Positions 1 to 6,576 of a stretch of DNA of 33,530 nt are shown one piece after another (position 1 is the first letter of the stretch; each line of letters opens with the position of its first letter). Source of the DNA: Oscillospiraceae bacterium (GTDB taxonomy: Bacteria; Bacillota; Clostridia; Oscillospirales; CAG-272); NCBI GenBank assembly GCA_015064315.1, contig SVSL01000016.1, forward strand, positions 1 through 33,530, read 5' to 3'. The notes under the pieces were generated by a model. It was not told where the DNA came from, did no database searches, and was given only the letters and a program-made list of their open reading frames with translations. The position numbers and the translations under genes are program-made.

Positions 1-204
1 TACCTGGAGATGACCGAGGGCTACTGCACTCGCATGGCTCTGGATGAGAACAACGAGGTTATCGGCTACGAGTTCGTATCTCTTGGCAAGATGACCGACT
101 TCATCAAGAAGGGCATGGAGCCCAATGATGCTTACGAGAAGTCCAAAGGCACATACGGTAGATTCAATGATGCTGCAAAGTACATTGACCCCCGTAAGGA
201 ATAA
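1..204 (+). CDS. NifU-like iron-sulfur cluster scaffold protein, C-terminal fragment (5' end outside window)
   Basis: The frame is open from base 1 and ends at TAA 202-204, so only about 67 C-terminal residues are visible. They end in a lysine- and tyrosine-rich stretch containing KSKGTYGRFNDAAKYI. From memory, this tail and its position 20 bases upstream of a GGGtGRT gene match the NifU/IscU-type scaffold proteins that sit next to GGGtGRT genes in Clostridia. The cluster-binding cysteines of that family would lie upstream of the window, so the assignment rests on tail similarity and gene order. The next gene starts 20 bases downstream behind its own GGAGG site, and the two are probably co-transcribed. 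Confidence 0.55.
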   Translation, partial: YLEMTEGYCTRMALDENNEVIGYEFVSLGKMTDFIKKGMEPNDAYEKSKGTYGRFNDAAKYIDPRKE

Positions 205-224
205 TTAAAGGAGGTAAATGTATC

Positions 225-1223
225 ATGGCAAAATTTGAAGGTTACGCAAGACGCGAGGCGAAGATCCTCGCTACTCTGAAGGAATACGGAATCAACTCCA
301 TCGACGAGTGCCAGGAGATCTGCGCTGCTAAGGGCATTGATCCTTACAAGATCGTTGAGGAGACCCAGCCCATCTGCTTTGAGAATGCAAAGTGGGCATA
401 CGTTGTAGGCGCTGCCATCGCAATCAAGAAGGGCTGCACCAAGGCTGCTGACGCCGCTGCCGCTATCGGTATCGGTCTGCAGAGCTTCTGCATCCCCGGC
501 TCTGTTGCAGAGAACCGTAAGGTTGGCTTGGGTCACGGAAACCTTGGTAAGATGCTCCTCTCCGAGGAGACCGAGTGCTTCTGCTTCCTGGCAGGTCACG
601 AGTCCTTTGCAGCTGCAGAGGGCGCAATCAAGATCGCTCTGAACGCAAATAAGGTTCGCGTAAAGCCCCTTCGCGTAATTCTGAACGGTCTGGGCAAGGA
701 TGCCGCATACATCATTTCCAGAATCAACGGCTTTACCTACGTAAAGACCGCTTTCGATCCCTACACCGAGACCGTTACCGTTCTCGAGGAGAAGCCCTTC
801 TCCAACGGTCCCAGAGCTGACGTTAAGTGCTATGGCTCCGATAACGTTCCCGAGGGCGTTGCAATTATGAAGCTGGAGAACGTAGGCGTTTCCATTACCG
901 GTAACTCCACCAACCCCACCCGCTTCCAGCACCCTGTTGCAGGTACCTATAAGAAGTGGTGCCAGGAGAACGGCGTAGGCTACTTCTCCGTAGCTTCCGG
1001 CGGTGGTACGGGTAGAACCCTGCACCCCGATAACATGGCTGCAGGTCCTTCCTCTTACGGTATGACCGATACCATGGGTCGTATGCACTCCGACGCACAG
1101 TTCGCAGGCTCCTCCTCCGTACCCGCTCACGTAGAGATGATGGGTCTCATCGGCGCAGGTAACAACCCCATGGTCGGAATGACGGTCGCAGTAGCAGTAG
1201 CGATTGAGGAAGCTTCCAAGTAA
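225..1223 (+). CDS. GGGtGRT protein (family of unknown function)
   Basis: This 332-residue protein starts at ATG 225 behind an AAAGGAGG site. Residues 259-265 read GGGTGRT, the motif that names the family. The region around it (VASGGGTGRTLHPDNMAAG) and the glycine- and alanine-rich C-terminus (MMGLIGAGNNPMVGMTVAVA) are typical. Nine cysteines (29, 33, 51, 71, 89, 118, 120, 202, 246) and the upstream NifU-like gene make a link to iron-sulfur or metal chemistry plausible, but the family function is not established. No membrane segment or signal peptide is seen. The stop codon lies inside the first stem of a hairpin array. A second copy of the last 29 codons lies 4.1 kb downstream at 5352-5441. 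Confidence 0.9.
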   Translation: MAKFEGYARREAKILATLKEYGINSIDECQEICAAKGIDPYKIVEETQPICFENAKWAYVVGAAIAIKKGCTKAADAAAAIGIGLQSFCIPGSVAENRKVGLGHGNLGKMLLSEETECFCFLAGHESFAAAEGAIKIALNANKVRVKPLRVILNGLGKDAAYIISRINGFTYVKTAFDPYTETVTVLEEKPFSNGPRADVKCYGSDNVPEGVAIMKLENVGVSITGNSTNPTRFQHPVAGTYKKWCQENGVGYFSVASGGGTGRTLHPDNMAAGPSSYGMTDTMGRMHSDAQFAGSSSVPAHVEMMGLIGAGNNPMVGMTVAVAVAIEEASK

Positions 1224-1411
1224 TTCGCAAAGCGAATTACAATGAATTGCCCTTGCGGGCATGATTTGATTGCTTAGCAATCATGAATTGACTTCGTCAT
1301 GAATTGCGCTGCGGCGCATGGGGCAATTCAATTCATGGAGCGACAAATTGCAAGGCAATTTCGCGAGAAATCATGACGCGAAAGCGTCAATTCATGCAAT
1401 CGAAGATTGCA
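1221..1411. repeat. Array of ten miniature hairpins joined by an ATGAATTG / CAATTCAT spacer
   Basis: Ten short stem-loops are packed into 191 bases: 1221-1239 (8-bp stem that includes the TAA stop), 1248-1261, 1267-1283, 1289-1299, 1305-1318, 1345-1361, 1358-1371, 1374-1389 and 1395-1411, plus a weak pairing around 1323-1336. Loops are 3-4 bases (AAA, TTGC, TTA, TTC, TGCG, AAG, GCGA, GAAA, GAA). Stem sequences all differ. In the first half the units are joined by ATGAATTG; after about 1320 the linker appears as its reverse complement, CAATTCAT. This carries no coding potential of its own. The overlapping frame starting at 1318 is only an upstream extension of the next gene. Confidence 0.75.
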
Positions 1412-1429
1412 AATCATCAATAAAAATTT

Positions 1430-1473
1430 GGACACATCATTCGGGATCTTCCCTTGTGATGTGTCCGTTTTTT
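1430..1473 (+). terminator. Intrinsic terminator, copy 1 of a recurring GGACACATCA stem family
   Basis: GGACACATCA (1430-1439) pairs perfectly with TGATGTGTCC (1457-1466). The loop carries an inner GGGA/TCCC helix, and GTTTTTT follows. It ends the GGGtGRT transcript upstream of the beta-glucosidase promoter. The same outer stem recurs at 3987, 5496 and 6477. Confidence 0.85.
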
Positions 1474-1513
1474 ATCAAAACCGATGTTTTCTTGTGGATT
1501 TTCCAATTATCTA

Positions 1514-1542
1514 TTGCTTTTTTCTCTCTGATGAGATATAAT
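1514..1542 (+). promoter_or_regulatory. Sigma-A-type promoter for the beta-glucosidase gene
   Basis: -35 TTGCTT (1514-1519), 17-bp spacer, -10 TATAAT (1537-1542). It lies after the copy 1 terminator and about 28 bases upstream of the ATG at 1570. Confidence 0.75.
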
Positions 1543-1569
1543 ATAGGTATCACAATCAGGAGGCTGACT

Positions 1570-3978
1570 ATGAGAAAAGCAGATGCAAGTATAGAAAAAA
1601 GAATAGACGAGATCATGGCAAAAATGACCCTTCACGAAAAGGTGGAAATGTGTCACGCAAACTCCAAGTTCAATTCCGAGGGTGTTCCCTCTCAAGGAAT
1701 TGAGGAGCTTTCCATGAACGACGGACCTCACGGCGTGCGTGAGGAGGGCGAGCGCCATGCCTGGACAACGCAGGGACGTTCCGATGACTTTTGTACCTAC
1801 CTTCCCACGGGAACAGCTCTTGCGGCTACCTGGAGCCGAGAAATGGGCTACCTGCACGGTAAGGTTCTTGGTGAGGAGGCTCGTTTCCGCAAAAAGGATA
1901 TCATTCTGGGGCCCGGCGTCAACATCATTCGCACCCCCTTGTGCGGAAGAAACTTTGAATACATGAGCGAGGATCCCTGCCACATCGTTGAAATGGTTCC
2001 CGGTGTGATTGAGGGAATTCAAAGCGCCGATACCTCCTGCTGTGTCAAGCACTACGCCCTTAACAACCAAGAGCTGAACCGCAAGGAAGTAAACGCCGAG
2101 CTGTCCGACAGAGCGCTTCGCGAGATCTATCTCCCCGGCTTCAAGGCCGCCGCAGACGCAGGCGCAGGCTCCTTTATGGGCGCCTATAACCGTTACAAGG
2201 GACAGCACTGCTGTCACAACGAGTATTTGGTAAACGACATCCTCAAGGGTGAATGGGGATGGGACGGCGTATATCTGAGCGACTGGGCGGGCGTTCACGA
2301 TACCGTAGAAGCCGCAAAATACGGTCTTGACATTGAAATGGGAACCCAAGTAGAGGGCGCAAACTACAATGAATACTTCCTTGGTGACGCCTTTGAGGAG
2401 CTTTGCAAGCAGGATGAGGAATACGTCAAGCTCCTTGACGATAAGGTAAGACGCATCCTGCGTTTGATGCTGCGACTGAACAAGCTCTCCCCCGAACGCA
2501 AGGAAGGCTCCTTTAACACCAAGGAGCATCAGGAAGCCACCTACACCATCGCCTCCGAGGCAATGGTGCTTCTCAAGAACGAGGGCGTTCTTCCCTTTGG
2601 CAAAGAGGTGAAAAAGCTGTTGGTGGTAGGCGACAACGCCGTAACCCATCACTGTCACGGCGGAAACTCCAGCGCGGTCAAGGCGTTTTACGAGATCACG
2701 CCTCTGCAGGGTCTGATCAACAAGTACGGCGAGGAAAACATCGATTTTGTCAAGAACACCTCCTGCACCTATGAGCCGATTCCCACCGAGTATCTGGACA
2801 TTGCCGAGGAAAAAGCGGGATGCAGAGCCTTCATCATGGAGTGCTTTGACAATCCTTTGTACGAGGGCGAGCCCACCGTACACTACGTAGACAAGGTATC
2901 GCTCTCCCACAAGGGCATTACCATTCGCTTTAAGGCAACTCTCAACATCCCCGAGGATGGCGAGTACTCCTTCTGCGCTCTTGCCGACCGTGGATCGAAA
3001 TTGTATATGAACGGTGAGATCGTTGCGCAATTCACCTCCCGTAACAACGGAAATCCCGGTATTGTCACCAAGAACTACAAGAAGGGCGACAGAATATCGA
3101 TCCTCTTTGAGGTCTGCAACGTGGGCGTATATCCCGTTGAGCTTCTTTGGACGAGAGACACCAGCGAGATGCCTATCGAAACCCTGTTGGAAAAGGCTCG
3201 CGCGGCAGATGCGGTGGTATTCTGCGGTGGCATCAACCACACCCTTGACTCGGAATCGAACGACAAGCCTCATATGGATCTGATCGGCGATCAGAACAAG
3301 CTCATTCCTCAGCTTGCCAAGGAAAACCCCAACACGGTGGTTGCCATTACCGCAGGCTCTCCCGTTACCATGCCTTGGATCGACGAGGTAAAGGCAGTAG
3401 TCTGGAACTGGTATGCGGGCATGGAGGGCGGCAACGTGCTTGCCGACATCATCAAGGGCGACGTTTGCCCCTCGGGTAAGATGCCCTTTACCCTTCCCTA
3501 CAAGTTAGAGGACAGCCCCGCGCACCGATACGGTGAATATCAGGCGGGCAACTGCCGTTACAACGAGGATATTTACGTTGGCTACCGTGGATTTGAAAAG
3601 GACAACGTCAAACCCATGTTCGCATTCGGACACGGACTCTCCTACGCCTCCTTCGAATATTCCGATCTTGCGTTGAAGGACGATGGCAAGGCGATCGAGG
3701 TTCAATTCTCCATCACCAACACCTCAAAAATTGACGCCAAGGAGATCGCACAGGTTTACGTAGGCATCAATGGGGCGGAGGATCGCCCCGTAAAGGAGCT
3801 GAAGGGCTTTGAAAAAGTGCTTGTAAAGGCAGGCGAAACCAAGCGCGTATCGATCAAGATCGACCGCGAAACTCTCCGTGTTTGGAACGACGGCTGGACT
3901 CTGCTTCACGGCAGCTACACCTTCTACGTCGCCGCCGCAACCGATGACGTAAGACTGAAGGCTGATATAGAAATATAA
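1570..3978 (+). CDS. Glycoside hydrolase family 3 beta-glucosidase with PA14 domain
   Basis: The start is set at ATG 1570 because CAGGAGG lies 8 bases upstream and a promoter lies just before it; the frame is open further upstream through the hairpin array, which is not coding. The product is 802 residues. The N-terminal GH3 barrel carries KHYALNNQE and the nucleophile motif SDW (Asp238). A second alpha/beta domain follows, containing a PA14 insert at about 438-545. Glu562, in LDSESND, is a candidate acid/base by position. A fibronectin-III-like C-terminal domain begins near FAFGHGLSY (about 686). There is no signal peptide, so it should act in the cytoplasm on imported oligosaccharides, removing terminal beta-linked sugars; the exact substrate cannot be read from sequence. 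Confidence 0.93.
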   Translation: MRKADASIEKRIDEIMAKMTLHEKVEMCHANSKFNSEGVPSQGIEELSMNDGPHGVREEGERHAWTTQGRSDDFCTYLPTGTALAATWSREMGYLHGKVLGEEARFRKKDIILGPGVNIIRTPLCGRNFEYMSEDPCHIVEMVPGVIEGIQSADTSCCVKHYALNNQELNRKEVNAELSDRALREIYLPGFKAAADAGAGSFMGAYNRYKGQHCCHNEYLVNDILKGEWGWDGVYLSDWAGVHDTVEAAKYGLDIEMGTQVEGANYNEYFLGDAFEELCKQDEEYVKLLDDKVRRILRLMLRLNKLSPERKEGSFNTKEHQEATYTIASEAMVLLKNEGVLPFGKEVKKLLVVGDNAVTHHCHGGNSSAVKAFYEITPLQGLINKYGEENIDFVKNTSCTYEPIPTEYLDIAEEKAGCRAFIMECFDNPLYEGEPTVHYVDKVSLSHKGITIRFKATLNIPEDGEYSFCALADRGSKLYMNGEIVAQFTSRNNGNPGIVTKNYKKGDRISILFEVCNVGVYPVELLWTRDTSEMPIETLLEKARAADAVVFCGGINHTLDSESNDKPHMDLIGDQNKLIPQLAKENPNTVVAITAGSPVTMPWIDEVKAVVWNWYAGMEGGNVLADIIKGDVCPSGKMPFTLPYKLEDSPAHRYGEYQAGNCRYNEDIYVGYRGFEKDNVKPMFAFGHGLSYASFEYSDLALKDDGKAIEVQFSITNTSKIDAKEIAQVYVGINGAEDRPVKELKGFEKVLVKAGETKRVSIKIDRETLRVWNDGWTLLHGSYTFYVAAATDDVRLKADIEI

Positions 3979-3980
3979 AC

Positions 3981-4027
3981 AAAAAACAGACACATCACTT
4001 GGGATTCCCGAGTGATGTGTCTGTTTT
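3981..4027. terminator. Bidirectional terminator, copy 2 of the GGACACATCA-type family
   Basis: A 13-bp perfect stem, 3987-3999 with 4011-4023, has an 11-base loop holding GGG/CCC. A six-A tract precedes it and TTTT follows, so it can act on both strands. It lies between the convergent beta-glucosidase and transporter genes. The first base pair of the family stem changes from G-C to A-T with compensation. Confidence 0.88.
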
Positions 4028-4092
4028 ATTGAAAAGCAGTTTTGTTTGGATCACTCCAATCAATCCCACTGCCCTCTCTGCTTCCTCGTTCT

Positions 4093-5205
4093 TTAGAACA
4101 AAATAACCAAGAACTGAGAAATGAGAACGACTGCAATCAACGCGATGGGATAGGTTGCGGCGTAAGCTGCGGCAACGTCGTCGGTCTTGGAAACGCCGAT
4201 CAGAGTTCCAAGAGCGGGGGTACTGGTCATAGCACCCGTCAAGGAGCCCAGGTTGTTGAGCAGGCTCAGCTTGAGCACGTATTTTGCGAACAGAAAGCCG
4301 ATGATCATGGGAACCACGGTCATAACCATTCCGTATACAAAATAGCTGAACTTGAAGAGCGCCACGAACTCGGCGCCGCCTGCAATACCTGCGCCTACCA
4401 GGAAGAGGATCAGACCCATTTCCTTAAAGATCTTCAGGGTAGAGCCGTGAGGCGTTACGTTCACGGGGCCGATGTGGGCAAAGTGACCGAATACCAAGGA
4501 GGTCAAAAGGCATCCGCCCGTGGTGGTCAGCGAGAAGCAGGTTCCGCTCAGACCCGCAGAGGTCAGGGGAATCTTGATCATGCCAACGAAAATTCCAACG
4601 ATGGCGGCAAGGGCAAACGCCGCAAAGCCGTGACCGTCCAGATCAAAGATCTTTCCTTTTTTCTCCTTGACAACCGTCTTTTCGCCTGCATTGGAGGCCG
4701 CCGCAAGCTTTTCTCTCTCAACGTCCATATTTGCGCGAGAGAGCTTGGGAATGATCTGTACGAACAGAACCACGCCGATAACGCCAAAGATGTAGGCAAT
4801 TCCGTGTCCTACGGAAACCGCACCCTCGTAGATGGGATCTACCGTTGCCTTAGCCGCAGAGAATGCGGGGGTGGAGGTCAGAGAGCCCGAAAGGAGACCT
4901 ACGATCATTGCGGTAAACTCCTCGTGGTTTGCCTCGCCCATAATGGTTCTTCCAAAGTAGATGCATCCAACTGCCGCAAGTCCGCCGGCGAGAATTACCA
5001 CCAGCGCAAGCACGACGTAGGATTTGAAATTTCGCTTGAAATTTCCAAAGAACTTGGGGCCTGCAATAAAGCCGACCGAGGTTACGAACAGAATCAGGCC
5101 GTTGATGGGAATAAATTGGACAAATGAGGAAGATTTTTTCATATACGGATCTCGATTTGAATTGCACCAATCTAATCGCAACTTTTCCGCAAACTCTTTA
5201 GCCAC
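4093..5205 (-). CDS. AspT/YidE/YbjL-type membrane transporter, probably 5'-truncated
   Basis: The 370-residue frame opens at GTG 5205; ATG 5142 is another possible start, and neither has a clear ribosome site. From about residue 30 the sequence is a polytopic membrane protein with the duplicated features of the AspT antiporter superfamily: FVTSVGFIAGPKFF followed by GSLTSTPAFSAA in the first half, and FSLTTTGGCLLTSLVFGH, GLILFLVGAGIAGG and GSLTGAMTSTPALGTL in the second. Family members normally carry about 60 more N-terminal residues with one or two further membrane helices; here that part is replaced by an unrelated hydrophilic stretch (AKEFAEKLRLDWCNSNRDPY). It may therefore be a decaying gene. 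The TrkA-C domains of AspT itself are absent. The substrate is unknown; amino acids or other organic anions are usual for the superfamily. Confidence 0.75.
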   Translation of the reverse strand: MAKEFAEKLRLDWCNSNRDPYMKKSSSFVQFIPINGLILFVTSVGFIAGPKFFGNFKRNFKSYVVLALVVILAGGLAAVGCIYFGRTIMGEANHEEFTAMIVGLLSGSLTSTPAFSAAKATVDPIYEGAVSVGHGIAYIFGVIGVVLFVQIIPKLSRANMDVEREKLAAASNAGEKTVVKEKKGKIFDLDGHGFAAFALAAIVGIFVGMIKIPLTSAGLSGTCFSLTTTGGCLLTSLVFGHFAHIGPVNVTPHGSTLKIFKEMGLILFLVGAGIAGGAEFVALFKFSYFVYGMVMTVVPMIIGFLFAKYVLKLSLLNNLGSLTGAMTSTPALGTLIGVSKTDDVAAAYAATYPIALIAVVLISQFLVILF

Positions 5206-5351
5206 ATTATTTACGGCGACATCAAAACGCGTTATAATGTTTTCAGAAAATACGCAAACGATGTGTTCGGCGCAAGGATTTTGCAGCTAAAAAAGCTTAT
5301 TTTATAAGGCTTTTTATCATTTCAATGCGTCTCAAAGCTCACTACCGCACA
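5206..5351. other. Gene-free junction upstream of the truncated transporter
   Basis: On the minus strand the transporter frame stays open to a TAG near 5285-5287 without an ATG. It reads a protein-like stretch with EHIVCVFSENIITRF, which may be the remnant of another gene. On the plus strand no frame with a start is recognisable. No transporter promoter of good quality was found. Confidence 0.4.
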
Positions 5352-5441
5352 GAGATGATGGGCTTGATTGGTGCCGGCAACAACCCCATGGTGGGAATGA
5401 CCGTGGCTGTTGCAGTTGCTATTGAGGAAGCAAGCAAATAA
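5352..5441 (+). pseudogene. Displaced 3' end of a second GGGtGRT gene (last 29 codons)
   Basis: Starting at GAG 5352, the frame encodes exactly residues 304-332 of the intact GGGtGRT protein (EMMGLIGAGNNPMVGMTVAV and the rest through IEEASK) and ends at TAA 5439-5441. Protein identity is 29 of 29, yet 16 of 29 codons differ synonymously from the copy at 1134-1220, so it is not a recent duplicate. In-frame similarity stops upstream; a faint out-of-frame echo of the preceding residues suggests decay with small deletions. A copy of the same terminator family follows it, as it follows the intact gene. Confidence 0.85.
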
Positions 5442-5490
5442 AAGGACGCGGGTCGCTTTTTGAAAAAAGCTTCGCAAAAACTTTCATAAA

Positions 5491-5536
5491 AAATTGGACA
5501 CATCATTGGGAATTTCCGAGTGATGTGTCCTTTTTT
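5491..5536. terminator. Terminator, copy 3 of the GGACACATCA family
   Basis: GGACACATCA (5496-5505) pairs with TGATGTGTCC (5521-5530). An A-rich run precedes it and TTTTTT follows. It sits between the GGGtGRT remnant (plus) and the lipoprotein gene (minus) and can serve both directions. Confidence 0.85.
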
Positions 5537-5570
5537 AGATATCAACTATAATAAATTCTTTGAACGAATG

Positions 5571-6065
5571 TCAGTACTGCACTTCAATCGTCCCAATTAC
5601 GGAATCAATCAAAGAAGAAAACTCAGGTACCTCCCCGGATCTTCCACTATACGAGAACCGTATGTTACAGCTTCCGTCTCCATATGTAGATAAAAGAACG
5701 GTTGATTTTTTCGCCTCTTTCCATTTATCATCCTTTGCATTCGGAGCAGACACCAAAACATCCGCGGAAACAGAATAACCAATAAGCGGAACTTTAGGTG
5801 TTATTGTTACACTAACAATAACATCTATACGAAAAGTATATACTTTGTTGAAATTAATCACGACATACGAGGATTCCACATCTGATGATTCAATAGTGGT
5901 AACAACATTAAAATATTCACAGAAATTTTCCTTGGTCAAAACAATTTTAGATACTTCAGTTGTAGAGAAATCCCCATCATTCTTTGTTGTTCGTTTACAT
6001 GAATTCATACAAAGAAAAGAAAATAATAAAATCAAAGCCAACAGTACCGTAAAAACTCTTTTCAT
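5571..6065 (-). CDS. Small predicted lipoprotein of unknown function
   Basis: The 164-residue product starts at ATG 6065 behind GGGAGG. The N-terminus is a type II signal peptide (MKRVFTVLLALILLFSFLCM) with lipobox MNSC and lipidated Cys23, so the protein should be anchored outside the membrane. The mature part is about 140 residues of beta-rich, polar sequence with no recognised domain and no cysteine needed for catalysis. Upstream on the same strand lies an intrinsic terminator (6105-6134) ending a candidate RNA gene, so expression depends on read-through or on a weak promoter within 6066-6104. It is AT-richer than its neighbours, which could point to acquisition. Confidence 0.75.
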   Translation of the reverse strand: MKRVFTVLLALILLFSFLCMNSCKRTTKNDGDFSTTEVSKIVLTKENFCEYFNVVTTIESSDVESSYVVINFNKVYTFRIDVIVSVTITPKVPLIGYSVSADVLVSAPNAKDDKWKEAKKSTVLLSTYGDGSCNIRFSYSGRSGEVPEFSSLIDSVIGTIEVQY

Positions 6066-6104
6066 AAAATCCTCCCAAAAAATTTAATATTATTCGGTAA
6101 AAAT

Positions 6105-6134
6105 AAAAAAGTGCGCCAACCGAAGCTAACGCAC
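6105..6134 (-). terminator. Intrinsic terminator ending the candidate RNA
   Basis: On the minus strand GTGCGTTAGC (6134-6125) pairs with GTTGGCGCAC (6120-6111) around a TTCG tetraloop, with wobble pairs in the middle. TTTTTT follows (A tract at 6105-6110 on the plus strand). Confidence 0.82.
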
Positions 6135-6332
6135 CGAAAAACGCAAACTCCGATTGTCGCCAAACAAATTTCAAGCAATCATACGGATATTTCGCCATAT
6201 ACTACGTCTTGATGGAATTTGCGCTTTTACCAAATCCATTAAACGTAGTATGAGTACACCGAAAAAAGGTATACCCTCCCTTTCTAAAAAAGAGAAAAAT
6301 ATCCCTATGATCACTTATAAAATTTGTTTGGC
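6105..6332 (-). ncRNA. Candidate structured small RNA, about 228 nt, with own promoter and terminator
   Basis: On the minus strand a consensus promoter (6339-6367) would start transcription at about 6332, exactly at the 5' strand of a 13-bp perfect closing helix (6320-6332 with 6159-6171). A second helix, 6300-6311 with 6178-6189, continues it with one mismatch. It encloses three hairpins: 6281-6297, 6254-6274 (7 bp with a GAAAAAA loop on the plus strand) and 6199-6251 (9 bp ATACTACGT/ACGTAGTAT plus an inner imperfect helix). The result is a four-way junction. A terminator (6105-6134) follows the closing helix. No convincing open frame is present. Size and paired ends recall 6S RNA, but I cannot assign a known class; a leader or attenuator for the lipoprotein gene is the alternative. 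Confidence 0.6.
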
Positions 6333-6338
6333 ATTCTC

Positions 6339-6367
6339 ATTATATCACATCTTTTTCGGTTTGTAAA
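6339..6367 (-). promoter_or_regulatory. Promoter of the candidate RNA
   Basis: Minus strand: -35 TTTACA (6367-6362), 17-bp spacer, -10 TATAAT (6344-6339). The predicted start is at the first pairs of the RNA closing helix. Confidence 0.78.
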
Positions 6368-6404
6368 GAGTAAAAAGAGAATTTTTTTCAACGATTTCCG
6401 ACAA

Positions 6405-6456
6405 CCGTAGGGGCGACCATCGGTCGCCCGCGGGCGAACGCAGTTCGCCCCTACGG
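6405..6456. repeat. Cloverleaf-like palindromic repeat with GTAGGGGCGA ends
   Basis: Outer arms CCGTAGGGGCGA (6405-6416) and TCGCCCCTACGG (6445-6456) are perfect inverted repeats. Inside are two perfect 8-bp hairpins: GGGCGACC/GGTCGCCC (6411-6429) and GGGCGAAC/GTTCGCCC (6432-6450). This resembles small non-coding GTAGGGG-type repeats common in Clostridial intergenic DNA. It has no coding content. Confidence 0.75.
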
Positions 6457-6476
6457 GTTAACCAAATAAAAAAGCT

Positions 6477-6517
6477 GGACACATCATTTTGGAGAAATCC
6501 TTGTGATGTGTCCTTTT
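6477..6517. terminator. Terminator, copy 4 of the GGACACATCA family
   Basis: GGACACATCA (6477-6486) pairs with TGATGTGTCC (6504-6513). The loop contains GGA/TCC. TTTT follows, and an A-rich run precedes it (6465-6473). Confidence 0.8.
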
Positions 6518-6522
6518 ATGCA

Positions 6523-6554
6523 AACAACCGCCGCCCGTATGGGCGGCGGTTGTT
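6523..6554 (-). terminator. GC-rich hairpin terminator of the 414-aa lipoprotein gene
   Basis: A 14-bp perfect stem, AACAACCGCCGCCC (6523-6536) with 6541-6554, has a GTAT loop and lies 22 bases after the stop codon of the minus-strand gene. The core CCGCCGCCC/GGGCGGCGG recurs at 7939-7962 after the next gene. The downstream T run is weak. Confidence 0.65.
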
Positions 6555-6576
6555 CTGATTTTATAGGTCAACTGTA

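Noticed and set aside
132-1280. 382-codon open frame on the minus strand opposite the GGGtGRT gene
   Set aside because: It mirrors the codon pattern of the real gene, has no ribosome site or family similarity, and covers the hairpin array.
1221-1411. CRISPR array as an explanation of the hairpin cluster
   Set aside because: There is no repeat of constant sequence and length, no spacers of fixed size and no cas gene; units are self-complementary instead.
1318-1569. N-terminal extension of the beta-glucosidase through the hairpin array
   Set aside because: It crosses a terminator and the promoter; ATG 1570 has a strong ribosome site.
5995-6198. 67-codon minus-strand frame MAKYPYD... across the candidate RNA end
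   Set aside because: It crosses the terminator and the start of the lipoprotein gene; the RNA structure explains the region better.
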